DNA from: Xanthoparmelia taractica
Lineage: Eukaryota; Ascomycota; Lecanoromycetes; Lecanorales; Parmeliaceae
Direction of reading: 5' to 3'
NCBI GenBank assembly: GCA_033085395.1
Contig: JANQBS010000178.1
Span: forward strand, 20,408 to 84,407
Length of the DNA stretch: 64,000 bases
In this document: in pieces, positions 9,533 through 21,862 of the stretch
How positions within the stretch are numbered: position 1 is the stretch's first letter
How the letters are laid out: each line of letters opens with the position of its first letter
Notes under the pieces: model-generated
Databases searched by the model: none
The model's input: only the letters and a program-made list of their open reading frames with translations
Told to the model about the DNA's origin: nothing
Translations under genes and position numbers: made by a program

Positions 9533-12217
9533 ATGTCGCCTTCTCACAGTAGCCAAGATGGATCGAGCGATACTGGTTTTCCCCCACACAACTCATCGAC
9601 CGGAAAATGTCCAGGAGAAGACTGCTGCAAAGAGCTGCAAAGGCAGGATAAAGAGGCTTGCGACACCGGTGCGATTGCGAAGCCGTTGGACTCATGCTGC
9701 GGCGCCGACCATGAACCACATGGACCCATCCGTCCAGCTCACAACTCGCGAACACCGCGAAACTATGTGGGTGATGATGTCGAGAAAGGTCCAAGGCACA
9801 CCGAGCACGTAATACTCAAATTCCATGGATCCAACTGTCCCAGCTGCACAAGCGAGATTTCAAAGGCTCTCGAGTCCATAACAGCTGTTCGGAACTTGCA
9901 ACTTAACACGATCCTTTTGCAAGCGGATTTCGAACTCGATCTCGCCAAGTCGTCGGTTCGCAATGTCATCGATTCCGTAAAAAGGACTACCGGGCGTGCT
10001 TGTCAGAGGATCGGAGATGGGTGGCATGAGCTGGATGTCATGGTGTCGGGCATTCGCGGGGATTTTGCGGCAGGTGCTATGCTGCTTCTCGGGGTCAAGG
10101 ATGTGACGCAGGTGAACAAACGTACCTTCTCTATAAAGTATGATGCAAATGTCGTAGGTGCGCGACAACTTTTGAAGGCCTTGAATACGGATGTGGACAG
10201 TCCGGTCAGCTTAGCTCCTCCGAAATCTCATGATGAGGTTCCGGTGGATATCCGAGCGATGGCATATACCACCGCACTGTCCTGGGTCCTCACTATCCCA
10301 ATACTGATCCTAGCGTGGGCACCACTCCCTAAGCGCACCATTACATACGGGGTGGTTTCTCTTTCGTTGGCGACTATCATTCAGGTCGTCGTTGCCGGGC
10401 CCTTCTACCCAAGAGCTTTTCGAAGCTTGGTATTGAATCGAATGATCGATCTTGATTTGCTGGTCGTCCTGAGCACGTCTACAGCATATGGGTTTTCCGT
10501 AGCGTCTTTCATATGTGAGGTAAAGGGTACGCGTCTTGTGTCCGGGATATACTTCGAAACCAGCGCCTTGCTCATCACTCTCATAATGACCGGACGATTG
10601 TTGAGTGACTTTGCATGCCTCAGAGCTGTCAGGATTGGCTCTATCAAATCATTGCAGATACGGTCCGCTCTTCTCGTCAAAAGTCCTGTCCAGCCCATCG
10701 AGAACGAATTGGATGTTGATGTCCGTCTGCTGCAACTTGGCGATACGTTCAGAGTGAACAAAAGCTGCGCCGTTGCGACAGACGGTACCATCGTCTCTGG
10801 GGTATCAGAATTCGACGAATCCGTGCTGACTGGGGAGGCCAATTTGGTGGGGAAAACAGTTGGTTCATCGGTGATTGCAGGGTCCTTCAATATTGGTGAT
10901 GCCGTCCTAATCAGAGTCACGCGACTACCCGGAAATAATACAATTGACGAGATTGCGGGTATGGTCGAAGAGGTGACACATTCCAAGACGAAGACCCAGC
11001 AGACTGCCGATGAGGTTGCCAAGTGGATAGTTCCGGCCAGTGCAACGCTCGCCATGTTGACCTTGGTTGTGTGGTTCACGGTGAACGTAGCATACCGAGA
11101 AGAGTCAGCCAGCTCGGCAATTTTACGTGCCATACCATATGCCATCGCGGTACTTGTCGTATGCTGTCCATGCGGCATAGCGTTTGCTGTGCCGATGGTC
11201 CTCGTCATCGCAAGTGGGGTTGGAGCGAAGCATGGCGTGGTCATCCGATCCGCGGAGGCGATGAGGGTGGCTGGAAGGGTGACCCATGTCGTATTTGATA
11301 AGACGGGCACTCTTACGCAAGGTGCTTCATCGGTAGTGAGCGAGGAATACTTCTCCGACAACCAGAGTTTGAGTGCTGCAATCGTGGTCGCTCTGACGAG
11401 CCAGTCAGATCATCCGGTATCATTGGCCGTGCTTAAGCACCTTGAAGCTGCAGACGTCGAACCTGCGACTGTCGCTCATATCAAATCAGTAGTCGGCAAA
11501 GGCATTGAAGGCACCTACAACGGGCGGGCTGTGCGTGTAGGGAATGCTCGATGGCTGAGAGTAGAAAACCTATCGTCCGTCCGATCCCTTCTCTCCAGGG
11601 ATCTCACAGTCCTGTGTGCCACTCAAGAAGATCGGCTTGTGGCCGTCTTTGGGTTGGAAGCTACTCTGCGCGATGATGCGAGTACTGTCGTTACCAGCTT
11701 AGTCGAGCGGGGCATATCGGTATCAATTATAAGTGGCGATGAGACCGGTGCGGTTGAGAAGGCGGCCCTCAATCTTGGGATTACACAAGAAAGTGTCAGA
11801 GCTAGGTGTACACCTCAAGAGAAGCAGCAATACGTCAAGGAGCTCATGGACGCTGACAACAATATCGTCCTCTTCTGCGGAGACGGAGTCAATGATGCGG
11901 CGGCTCTTGCTCAGGCCAGTGTTGGCGTGCATATGAATAATGATGCTGGTAGTGCATGGACTGTGGGGGACGCTGTCCTCATGAGACCTTCGCTATTGGG
12001 TATACTCGTGCTTATGGACCTGTCTGGAGACTCTTGCCGCCAGATTGTCTTTAATTTCACTTGGGCCGTAGTCTACAACGTACTCGCTATTCTGCTGGCT
12101 GCTGGGGCCTTTGTCCATGTACGTTTGTCGCCTGAGTACGCTGGGCTTGGAGAGGCTGTGAGTGTTTTGCCGGTGATCCTTGTCCCGCTACAGCTGCGAT
12201 GGAGGAGATATTTGTAG
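9533..12217 (+). CDS. P1B-type heavy-metal transporting ATPase (Pca1/CrpA-like)
   Basis: 894 residues in one exon from ATG 9533. It pumps Cu(I), Cd(II) or a similar soft metal across a membrane using ATP. A cysteine-rich N-terminus with CPGEDCC and DSCCG pairs is followed by one HMA-like metal-binding domain with Cys102 and Cys105 (NCPSC). Membrane helices lead to an actuator motif LTGEA, the transmembrane metal site Cys545-Pro546-Cys547, the phosphorylated Asp589 in FDKTGTLT, an HP motif (SDHPVSLAVL) and GDGVNDAAALAQ. All catalytic motifs look intact. The Cys-rich head and the end (FNFTWAVVYNVLAILLAAGA, PEYAGLGE) resemble the fungal Pca1/CrpA group rather than Ccc2, but metal specificity cannot be read from this. 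The frame is open upstream, with an in-frame ATG at 9302; the shorter start is preferred because the extension has no recognised domain. Confidence 0.93.
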   Translation: MSPSHSSQDGSSDTGFPPHNSSTGKCPGEDCCKELQRQDKEACDTGAIAKPLDSCCGADHEPHGPIRPAHNSRTPRNYVGDDVEKGPRHTEHVILKFHGSNCPSCTSEISKALESITAVRNLQLNTILLQADFELDLAKSSVRNVIDSVKRTTGRACQRIGDGWHELDVMVSGIRGDFAAGAMLLLGVKDVTQVNKRTFSIKYDANVVGARQLLKALNTDVDSPVSLAPPKSHDEVPVDIRAMAYTTALSWVLTIPILILAWAPLPKRTITYGVVSLSLATIIQVVVAGPFYPRAFRSLVLNRMIDLDLLVVLSTSTAYGFSVASFICEVKGTRLVSGIYFETSALLITLIMTGRLLSDFACLRAVRIGSIKSLQIRSALLVKSPVQPIENELDVDVRLLQLGDTFRVNKSCAVATDGTIVSGVSEFDESVLTGEANLVGKTVGSSVIAGSFNIGDAVLIRVTRLPGNNTIDEIAGMVEEVTHSKTKTQQTADEVAKWIVPASATLAMLTLVVWFTVNVAYREESASSAILRAIPYAIAVLVVCCPCGIAFAVPMVLVIASGVGAKHGVVIRSAEAMRVAGRVTHVVFDKTGTLTQGASSVVSEEYFSDNQSLSAAIVVALTSQSDHPVSLAVLKHLEAADVEPATVAHIKSVVGKGIEGTYNGRAVRVGNARWLRVENLSSVRSLLSRDLTVLCATQEDRLVAVFGLEATLRDDASTVVTSLVERGISVSIISGDETGAVEKAALNLGITQESVRARCTPQEKQQYVKELMDADNNIVLFCGDGVNDAAALAQASVGVHMNNDAGSAWTVGDAVLMRPSLLGILVLMDLSGDSCRQIVFNFTWAVVYNVLAILLAAGAFVHVRLSPEYAGLGEAVSVLPVILVPLQLRWRRYL

Positions 12218-14513
12218 GCCATGACTCTCAACGGGTCGCATACATGTTGAGCCTGAGTTTGAAGGCTTGATTTTACCATCTGGATGAAGATTGTAGGAGT
12301 ACGAAGTATAACTCATCAAAGTTTGCAGGAATGACGAGCGAAAATGAGATGAGATCACTTGGGGCAATATTGAGTCTTAGCGAGCGATCATCGCGACGGC
12401 CTCTACAACGCAAAGGCAGTCTGTCAACAGTATTTCCAGGAGAGAGGTACTCGGAGTATGAGTCGGGCGCGTCGACCACAGACCATGCTGAAGCTGATGC
12501 TCTTAGGAATATGCCTTTCCAGAGACTATCCCCAATGAAGCCTCGCAGGGAGATGGATTTAGCCCGTTGGTAAAGATTAGTGCTTAGTTCTAGGATGAAT
12601 CAGGTGTTTCGTTGGTGAGCCAGCCTTACTTAGGCAGCAGTGAAAGGTTCACGGGAAGGCTTCGACGCATCTCCGTAGCTAGATCTTAGCCTGACAATAA
12701 TCTGGATTCAGATTACATCATTCCCGGCTAAAGTGAGATTCTCCAAGGCCGAGATTCTAGTAGGGCCGCTGGAATGCCCGATTATACGGGTGGCGACGGG
12801 CTTCGAGGAATGGAGGAATCGAGAAAAAAGACATACGAAGTACTTCGAATTTTCTTTGGTCTTGAACGATGACTGCATGATAAGAGGCGTAGACGGACCA
12901 TTACTAATGAATCACCTTGGCAAGGCTATTTCTACATACTTTGTATATAGTCGAATAGTTCATGAACGGTACTCAGCGGCAAGCGTGGCCAATATAAGAT
13001 AGTCCGTCCCCACTGGTGAAAAGGTGGCAAGAGATAGCGGGAGTTGTGCACTGCGATTTCGAACAAAGCAGGGATGAAACAGCCACGCGAGTCAAAATGA
13101 ATTAGAGAAGGGCTCGCGGGCCCAAGTTGCATGTCTCTGACGGTACGCTTTGCTGGAATTATTTGTTGTGCATAATCATTACTCCGAGAGCAGCAAATGA
13201 TTGTACTTAGCAACGCGAGATTCTGTAAGAGATCAACTGAAGTCTTAAAGTCACAAAGACACAATCCCTGCCTTGCTCCACCACCCTTTCCCCAGACTTT
13301 TTTCTTAGGGCCTTGACCTAAGGGATTGCCAGGAAGCCTAGGTAACCTTAATAGCCCTGAGCACCAACTTTGGAAGCCGCCCTTTGGCCCGAGCGCCAAC
13401 CGCTAGCCATTTGTACGAAGTACGGATTTACGATACTAGTGGTTTGATATAGATGCCATGTGCTTTCTGGCGAGAACGGTCCTCTTCACATGACATGGCT
13501 TTAAGGGACCAAAGTACGAGGCAGTTGCCGGTTGCGGTCAACGTTTATGTAAAGGAAGGCAAGGCGAAATGCAGGGATAACACAATGATACAAGTAATCA
13601 TGTGTTTCGGCCAAGCCGTGCCTGCAATGCGGAGAAGGCTGAGAAAGCTAACGGAGGCCATGCTGACGGTTACGGTTACGGTTACTCGGCATGATCTTAG
13701 ACTGGTGGAACAAGGGTATAGAAGTAGAAGTGGATCTGATTTTAAATCACCTGATCCTTCTGGCCTTTGATCAAAAGATCCATTCGGAAAAATATCTGTG
13801 TCACCTGCCTGGCATGATACCCAAGGAGAGGCTGGAAGAAAGGAAGAAAGCGATCAGTTGAAGGTCAGAAGTTGGGACTGGCCTTCACAGGTTCCCCTCT
13901 TTTAGCGGATTTGTTCGTTCCAGGCGCGCGATCAAGTGAGACAGCGGGCAGGAATATCGTGCAGGGTCGCACCTCTTGCCTTTCCCAGCGAAGATCCACA
14001 TGCGACCTGCGTCCTGCGTCTCTTGGCACGCAGGAAGACCGGGGAAATACGCGGAACCTTGAAAGCGTCTTACTTAACAACTATACGTTTAAATAATTAC
14101 ACATGGCGAAAATGGGTTCCAGTTGCGGTCTTTCGCAGATTCACATAGAAATGTGTCGTGTCCGTCGGAGGCAAAATAGACTCTGAATTTCCCCAGAAAA
14201 TAATAAGTAAGGTTCAGGAGAGCCTTTTTTGTCGGCGAATTCTGTCGGCAGAATTTCCAACAGTCAGTCTAACCAATAATAGACAAGCTCATGTAACCGT
14301 CCTCGAAGGACCCTTGGCGAAAAGTGTCTATGCTTACTGGATCGGCATTAGCCTTTGAGCGATTAATCACTAGAAGTACCAAGTCCTTCCTTCGGTGATA
14401 GGCAATTAATGTTACTTGTACTGTATTATTACGGGAGGTTACTATTGAATGTGTCGCCCAGTGTGTTAAATTGTGGGCTGATTTTGCAAGGGTTATGTGT
14501 GTGTGTTGTGTAA

Positions 14514-14539
14514 AATAATAATAATAATAATAATAATAA
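14514..14539. repeat. (AAT)n microsatellite
   Basis: About nine uninterrupted copies of AAT/TAA. Confidence 0.95.
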
Positions 14540-14681
14540 GGGAGCAGTTGGTCCATGCATTCTCACCGACCACGAGTCTCCCTGCGCAACCAGCCGTTTG
14601 CGTACATACTTAGGTAGCTCAGCCCCCCAAGCTTCTCCCCATCTTTGTCTTTAACCAAGGCCTTCACCCCCTCTTCTACCC

Positions 14682-14707
14682 TTTCCTTCCTTCCTTCCTT
14701 CCTTCCT
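14682..14707. repeat. (CTTC)n tract upstream of the MFS transporter
   Basis: Six CTTC copies within a longer pyrimidine-rich stretch about 80 bp before the transporter start. Such CT-rich tracts are common in fungal core promoters. Confidence 0.85.
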
Positions 14708-14779
14708 ACCTCCTCTTTCCTCGTATCCCTGTCCTGTCTACCATCTCTTGGTCCGCCACGTCAATCCTAACAGTCCATT

Positions 14780-16868
14780 ATGGCAGACGAGAAGGCCGAC
14801 TTGGCGCATGTCGACCAAAGGTAATTCTTACCCGGTTGGCGCGATACAACCAACATCAAAACAGGCCGCTGACTATACGATAGCCCTGACCGGTATGACG
14901 AAAAAGATATCGGTGCTAGACGAGGCTCTCGTCAACAGTCTGTCAGCTTGAACCGCAACGTCACCGCTAGGTGGGTCTCCTCTTCGCTTTCAACCCCCCA
15001 ACCAACTCGTTCTGATCGTCAACCCCACAGAATTCAGAACCCTCTGGCTGGCGTTCCTCGTGATACTCTCTTTTACAATGTCGAGCAATTTGCCCAAGAG
15101 GCGGGCATGCAGGATATGATCCCTTTGTTGAAGAAAGGTGCTTTGGTGGCCCAGGATCCTCCTGCTTTCGAGCAAATCCCCGAGTTGGATGAAGTCGAAC
15201 GCGATGCCCTTCGTAATGAAGTTCTCCACAAATGGCGCCAACCCGGCGCGCTCTACTTCACCGTCATTCTTTGCTCCATTGGTGCCGCTGTACAAGGCTG
15301 GGATCAGACTGGTTCGAATGGTGCCAATTTGTCCTGGCCCGTTGACTTCAATGTCCCCAACGAAATACCCAAGACTGGCCCTGTACCAGGCGTCAACTAT
15401 AGCCTGAACTCGTGGATTGTCGGCGTGGTAAACGCTGGACCCTACATTGGCTCCGCTTTTCTGTAAGCATACAGTCCCCAACGTGGTAGAGTAACCTCTT
15501 TAGAAGCTGACTTCGAGATTGAGCGGCTGTTGGGCCTCTGACCCCCTCAACAATTTCTTTGGCCGTCGTGGAACCATCTTCTTTTCTGCCGTCTTTTGCT
15601 TCTTCTCCGTCATTGGCTCCGCTGTCACTCAGACTTGGCCTCAACTATTCGTCACTCGTCTCCTGCTCGGTATTGGCATGGGCTCCAAGGCTTCGACTGT
15701 TCCAATCTACGCCGCAGAAAATTGCCCTGCTGCTATTCGAGGTGGATTGGTCATGAGTTGGCAGATGTGGACTGCTTTCGGTATCTTCCTCGGCTTCTGT
15801 GCCAATTTGGCCGTCTACGATGTTGGGGCTATCGCATGGCGTCTACAACTTGGCTCGGCCATGATTCCCGCACTTCCTCTCCTCATCGGTGTTTACTTCT
15901 GCCCAGAATCACCTCGATGGTACATCAAAAAGGGTCGCTACGCCAACGCCTTCCGATCGCTTTGCCGGCTCCGGAATACACCACTCCAGGCGGCTCGTGA
16001 CCTTTACTACATTTACGCTCAGATACAAGAGGAGGCTGATATCATTGGCAAAAGCAACTACATCACCCGCTTCATCGAACTCTTCACCATTCCCCGCGTC
16101 CGACGTGCAACTGGTGCTTCCTTCACCGTCATGTTGGCTCAGCAGATGTGCGGTATTAACATTATCGCTTTCTACTCCTCAACTGTTTTCGTCCAAGCTG
16201 GCGCCAGTAACTTGAATGCCCTACTCGCCTCTTTCGGATTTGGTCTCGTCAATTTCGTCTTTGCTTGGCCCGCCGTCTGGACTATTGACACCTGGGGTCG
16301 CCGTGCTCTGCTCCTCTTCACCTTCCCCAACATGGCATGGACTCTGCTTGCAGCAGGACTTTGCTTCATCATTCCAGAAGGGAACAGAGCGCATCTCGGC
16401 CTTATCGCCTTCTTCATCTTCCTTTTCGCCGCCTTTTACTCGCCGGGGGAAGGCCCCGTGCCATTCACATACTCGGCCGAGGTCTTCCCACTCTCTCACC
16501 GTGAAGTCGGCATGTCGTGGGCCGTCGCCACATGCCTCTTCTGGGCCGCCGTTCTCTCCATCTCGTTCCCGCGTATTCTCCAGGTATTCCACCCCGTCGG
16601 TGCTTTCTGCTTCTACGCCGGGCTCAACCTTACTGCGCTGTGCCTCATCTTCCTATTCGTACCAGAGACCAAACAGCGAACACTTGAAGAACTAGATTAT
16701 GTCTTTGCCGTGCCCACACGGGTCCACTCCAAGTATCAGCTCACCAAAGCCTTGCCATGGTGGATCAAGCGTTACATTTTCTGGAACAAGACCGCCAAAC
16801 TAGAGCCACTATATCACTTCGATGGTGCGGTTGCTGCTGACCAGAAGATTGCTGTTGTTGCTCACTAG
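14780..16868 (+). CDS. MFS sugar/polyol transporter
   Basis: Exons join(14780..14820, 14884..14970, 15031..15462, 15524..16868) give 634 residues. Introns are 63, 60 and 61 nt. The joints read QSPDRYDEKD, NVTARIQNPLAGVPRD and SAFLGCWASDPLNNFFGRRG. It belongs to the major facilitator superfamily, sugar porter family, with twelve expected helices: GRRG at 200-202, PESPRWY near 314 and PETKQRTLEE at 567-576. A cytosolic N-terminus of about 120 residues (PLAGVPRDTL, HKWRQPGALY) precedes the first helix, where AAVQGWDQTGSNGANLS is highly characteristic. This long-headed subfamily includes fungal myo-inositol and hexose transporters such as Fusarium FST1 (from memory); the substrate cannot be assigned. 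The second exon, 87 nt, is easily missed by simple frame searches. Confidence 0.92.
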
Positions 16869-17736
16869 AAGTCTATTTGACTTCTTGTGGCTGAACTTTT
16901 CTTGAGCATAGTACCACCATTATTTGATTCTTTGTGATATTTCAGCTTGATAGGAGCAGAGGTATCCAGATCATGCATAGATAGGGTGTATTTACCTACG
17001 CTATCCACCAATTGTATCAAATCAATCAGCATATCTGCTGCTACTCAGTCTGATGCCCAGCTTGCAGTACTGCGTAGGCGCAATTAGTAGCGAAGCATTC
17101 AGCCAGCTTCAAAGAAGCTGAGCTTGCGTGATCAACAGTGAAACTCTTGATCGTGACTTGAAGAAAAGGGTTAGGAAGAGTCAATACATCGCCACGACGG
17201 ACATAGAAAGCTCTTCCGACATCGCAGCGGCTTGGCTAATGCGACGTGATTTTAGCTAACGATATCCGCGCAACAGAAGATAAGCTCCGATCATTTATTC
17301 GCGTAAAGCAGATGTCTTCCAACTCTCAATCTTCAGAGCATATCTAAAGCCTAAGACCCCCTCGAAGTCCAAGGAAATCTGCCGTTGCTGCCCTAGATCT
17401 AGTGTTGAGATCTCCCGCTACCAAAGCCCAGGCTGGAAAAATGTCTACAACATTGATTTCAGTATCATCAGTCCTTACCAGAGCAGATGTCCTCTCACGC
17501 AGACTCCAGCATAATTGCACGGCGCTGCTAAGGACTATCAGGGCAGCTCAGGACCCCCCCGTTCCAGGTGAAATAAAAATCTCATTTTCCAATCTCCGGC
17601 GCCCGCCTATTCGAGTGGCGTGTGACTGAAAAAGGAATATATCTCATTAGTCTCTAAGAAATACGGTGCTAATGAAAATCAATATATAGTCCCCTCTGCC
17701 AACTCTCCGCCACTGCAAAGATCTTCTCACCGCACC
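16869..17736. other. Intergenic region with the aminotransferase promoter
   Basis: 868 bp between two plus-strand genes. No supported coding frame. A TATA-like AATATATAG lies about 60 bp before the aminotransferase ATG. Confidence 0.45.
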
Positions 17737-19372
17737 ATGTCTACTTCCACCTGCCTCCGTAGCCTCAACATCGACAACATCAACCCACACGTCCGAGAAG
17801 CCCAATATGCCGTTCGTGGCGAGCTCGCCACGCGAGCAGAATCATACAGAGCAAAATTAGGAAAAGGGCACCCTCCAACACCGCCGGACGAGTCCCTTCC
17901 CTTTAACCAAGTTATCTCCGCCAACATTGGCAACCCGCAACAACTCGACCAGAAACCTTTCACTTTCTTCCGCCAAGTGCTTAGCATACTGGAGTACCCA
18001 CCGCTACTAGAGAATGAAGACGTCCTGATCAAAAGCCTGGGCTACAAGCAGGATGTCATTGACCGCGCGCGCTGGCTTCTGAATGAGGTCCACAGCGTCG
18101 GTGCCTATAGCCAGAGCCAAGGCGTGCCGGCCATTCGCAATAGCGTAGCTGCATACATTGAGCGAAGAGACGGGTATCCTTCAGATCCTGGTAGCATCTT
18201 CCTGAGCGCTGGTGCCTCGTCGGGGGTGAACACCCTCATGAACGTCATCTGCGCGAAACCAGAGACAGGAATACTGGTACCGATTCCGCAATACCCCCTC
18301 TACACCGCCACGCTCGCTGTGCTAAACGCCCGCTGCGTGCCGTACTACCTTGAAGAGAGCAAAGCCTGGGGTACGGACCTCTCTGCTATCAAAACGGCAT
18401 ATCAAAAGGCGAAGGATGAAGGCACGGATGTGCGTGCAATCGTCGTCATAAACCCTGGCAACCCCACTGGTGCCAGTCTGTCTGCCGAAGATGTCCGTGG
18501 CGTGCTCGAATTCGCGGCAGAAGAGAAGCTAGTGGTACTTGCGGATGAGGTGTACCAAACCAACATCTTCTCGGGCAAATTCACCTCTTTCAAACAGGGG
18601 CTCCGTGATTTACAAAAGGAACAACCGGAGAAATTTGACAATCTGGAACTCGCATCCTTGAACAGCATATCAAAAGGCATGGTGGGCGAATGCGGACACC
18701 GGGGCGGCTACTTTGAGCTCGTCGGGTTCGACGAGGAGGTCCAGGCGCAGATTTACAAGTTTGTGAGCATCATGCTCTGTCCGCCGGTCGTGGGACAGTG
18801 TCTTGTGGAGATGCAGGTCAACCCGCCAAAGGAGGGCGATCCGAGCTATCCGCTGTATAAAAAGGAATACGATAGCACGGCGCAAGGGTTACAGGAGCGC
18901 GCCATGGCCCTCTTTGAGGCGTTCAAAGATATGGAGGGAGTCGTGTGTCAGGAACCGCAGGTTCGTCTTTTCCTCCGTTCCCCTCCTTCCCCATCTATCC
19001 ACCACCTACCCTAACTCCTACCCTGCCCTCTCTCTCTCTCTCTATTCCCTACCCACTTCCATACCTCCCCAACCCCAACTGACAATTCCCGCTCACCCGC
19101 TCACAACGCACCAGGGCTCAATGTACCTCTACCCAACCATCACCCTCCCCCCCCGCGCCATCGAACAAGCAAAAAAGGAGAACCGCGCCCCGGACGAATT
19201 CTACTGCTTCCGCCTCCTCGACGCCACGGGCGTCTGCGTCGTTCCGGGATCGGGCTTCGGACAGAAGGAGGGGACGTTGCATTTTCGGACGACGTTTCTT
19301 GCGCCGGGTACGGAGTGGGTGGGGAGGATTAGGGAGTTTCATCGGCGGTTTATGGATGAGTTTAGGGGGTGA
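17737..19372 (+). CDS. ALT1: Alanine aminotransferase
   Basis: Exons join(17737..18960, 19115..19372) give 493 residues. A PLP enzyme interconverting alanine plus 2-oxoglutarate with pyruvate plus glutamate. It has fold-type I motifs: SQSQGVPAIRNSVAAYI, VINPGNPTGASLS, LADEVYQTNIF, and Lys313 in NSISKG as the Schiff-base lysine, followed by ECGHRGGYFE, a hallmark of eukaryotic alanine aminotransferases. The C-terminal exon restores QGSMYLYPTI and ends with the small domain (VCVVPGSGFGQ). The intron is 154 nt, long for this window, and contains a (CT)n run. No clear mitochondrial targeting peptide is seen at this start. The symbol follows yeast usage. Confidence 0.95.
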
Positions 19373-19745
19373 GATTCTCGTGTGTGTGTGTGTGTGGGTG
19401 GGGTGGTAAGATGTAGGAGTTGAGGTTGGAGTGGAGTGGATTGGATATTAGGAGGCGTGATTTGGATATGTGAGATGGATGGATGGGATTGGATACGCTA
19501 TATACGCTACTCTGGATTTCTGTATGGAAATTCTACTTACTCATTTTGACATCTCTTTCATCTGATGGATTGATTCTCTTGGTAAAGTAGCTTCTATTTT
19601 TGTTCCCGCCAATCAAGCCAGCAGAAGTAGAAAGCGCTCTCTAGGTATGCTATAGATACAACCACATCTTCCTTCCCCCTTTTCCCCCCCCCACCTCTCT
19701 CTCTGTGTATGCCCCACCACCACCATCACGAATCCATCCGTCTGT

Positions 19746-19780
<35 letters not shown>

Positions 19781-19789
19781 CACATCATT
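19373..19789. other. Convergent 3' spacer between the aminotransferase and rpn7
   Basis: Holds both 3' UTRs. Short GT-rich and CT-rich tracts; no gene. Confidence 0.5.
19747..19780. repeat. (TGCTCC)n hexanucleotide repeat
   Basis: About five and a half copies, ending about 10 bp past the rpn7 stop codon, so outside the reading frame. Confidence 0.9.
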
Positions 19790-21455
19790 TCATCCCCTCT
19801 CACTCCCCCTCAATCTCACCGCCTGCCCGTACTTCTGCAATTTCGTAATGAGCCCGTCACCCTGCTTGACGACGTCTGCGTACTGCTTGTTCTTGTCGTC
19901 GGGCCGGTTCGTCTCGATGATTTTGTTGACGCGGTCGATGGTGCAGGGGATGCGGTCTGCGGCGATGAATTTGGCGAGGTCGCTGGGGAATGGCGGGGTT
20001 AGCCAAAGTTCACTGCAAGAAAAGGGGTGGGGTGGAAAGAGAAAAGGAGAAGAAGAAGGAGAGGGTGGATTAGACTATTGAGGGGTATTGGGAGAGATAT
20101 GGGGGGAGATTACCGGTCCAGGAAATCGACAGAAACGCCAAAGTCGTGCGCCATGCTGCCTAGGCCTACGACCCTGTAGCTCTGCAGTAGCTGCTGGTAT
20201 CCTCGCAGCCGCATCTCGCGCACGAACCATCCTTTGTGCTCGTACAGGTAGCGGTCTTGGCTGAGGAAGTTTTCTTCGACTGCGGCGAGGGCGAGGAAGA
20301 AGGACTGGTAGTTGCCGTCGTAGAGACTTCGTATCAGACCTGCCAACGGCGTGAAATCGACCGGCGCTTCGGCTTCTTGCGGTGCGGTTGATGAGCCGAG
20401 GCCTGTCAGGTTGACGGCCGTAGAGGCTGGCGCTGGTGTAGCGGATGATGCGTCTTTCATCTCTTCGTCGCCTGCGCCGGGACCTGCTGCCGCGGCGCCA
20501 GAGAGAGCCGACAGTTTTTCTTCGCCGTCGCCGAGGATGGCGCGGATTTCTGGCGCATCGACGACTTTGGTTTTGAAGTCTACGCGCTTCAGCGATACCG
20601 AGCCGGCGAGGACCGAGTAGACGACGAGAGATGAGTAGGAGCACAGTTCGTAGCTTGTAAAGGTGGACAGGGAATCAAGCAATAGAGGCGCGGCAAGGTT
20701 GTATGAGCGTGTGGTGAGTAAGTGTAGGCCTTGGTATGCTTTCAGTCGATTGCGACGATCCCAGTCGCCGCCACTCTCGACAAGAGTTTTTGCTCTGTCC
20801 ACGTTCTTCTTCACGCCTATCCTGTCGCCGAAGAAGATGCCGATGCGGATAATGGCAAGGACGAGGTCGATCTTTGCGCCGAGAATACCAGTCTTTTCGA
20901 AGACGGCTTCATAAGTGGCGAGGGCTTTCTCCTGGACGAGCATTGATCGTCAGTATAGGGCTCGAAGTCAGAGCCTGTCCAATGGTGACATACCTTGTCG
21001 CCGACTCTAGCCCAGAACTCCGCTCTTTTCCCCTTCGCCGCCTGCACCTCTGTTTCACCCGCTTTCTCCTCTGCATCTTCCTCCTCTTTCTGGAAGGTCT
21101 CAAGCTCCTCCTCGTTCTCAGCCTTCAGCTTCTCGTATAGTGCCTCATCCCACGGAAAACCGAACGTTCCACTACTTCTTCGTCGTGCTACCATATTGGC
21201 GGCTCCATTTGGTTTCCGCGGGGCAGGTACAGAGGTTTTTCGTGCAGTGCCTTCACCTGAGATATTCAGGATACCCTCCACTGGATGTGCGAGGTACCGG
21301 TACAACGGCGCCATCTTATGCTCGGAGATGGCATTTTGAAGCTTTCGGAGGGAGGTCTGCCGTGACGATTGTGTTGAGGAGGGGTTGGTGAGGGTGAAGA
21401 TGTCTTGGGCGAGGGAGAGGTCAGGATATTTGGCGTATTGAGGATCGGAACCCAT
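19790..21455 (-). CDS. rpn7: 26S proteasome regulatory subunit Rpn7 (PSMD6)
   Basis: Exons join(21455..20994, 20931..20114, 19982..19790) give 490 residues. A PCI-domain scaffold subunit of the 19S lid. Introns are 62 nt and 131 nt, joining RVGDK-EKALATYEAVFEKTG and VDFLDR-DLAKFIAADRIPC. The N-terminal helical repeats hold YPDLSLAQDIFTL and the KAYQGLHLLTTRSYNLAAPL segment; the PCI winged helix ends with IDRVNKIIETNRPDDKN and VKQGDGLITKLQKYGQAVR. Compared with human PSMD6 there is an Ala/Pro-rich insertion near residues 320-365 (EEMKDASSATPAPAS) in the middle of the protein. It is divergent from the cap methyltransferase gene. I saw no clear proteasome control element in the promoter. Confidence 0.95.
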
Positions 21456-21862
21456 AGTGACCGCTCGTGAAGGAGTGTATCGGGTTGAGGATGGCGCACG
21501 AGCTTTGTTGGAGCCACCTGAAGCGTGTCAATAGAGAAGATTATGAAGTAGATTCCAAAGTGTAATGGCTTTGCTGGTGCAGGTGAATGCTAGTCAAATT
21601 GCTTGAGCTTAGACGCGCGGAAGCAGTTGCCTTTGTAGCGCTACTTCACCAATGCGCTCTCACGATGCAATCTATTTAAGCCATAGTCAAACCGAGTGAA
21701 AAGAATCTCAATCAAAAGGCACCATTGTGCCCGTTCACCGACATATGGAGTCGAGCGAAACTAATTGCATGCTACAGAACTTCCCAGCGCTCTCACATTC
21801 CCCGAGATCCTCCGCCTCTGTTGCTCCCAACCATCTCATACTTCAATTCGCCAGTGCTGGAA
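21456..21862. promoter_or_regulatory. Divergent promoter of rpn7 and abd1
   Basis: 407 bp between the two start codons. Short untranslated frames only. No specific operator recognised. Confidence 0.55.

Larger units (their letters stand above)
12218..14779. other. Intergenic region, no gene recognised
   Basis: 2.56 kb with only short, unlinked frames. It holds the ATPase 3' flank and the promoter of the transporter gene downstream, which has a CTTC-rich pyrimidine tract. Two simple repeats are listed separately. Confidence 0.4.

Noticed and set aside
10405..11361. A 318-codon open frame antisense to the metal ATPase
   Set aside because: It mirrors the ATPase coding sequence; its Thr/Ser/Ala-rich product has no domain, while the plus strand has all P-type ATPase motifs.
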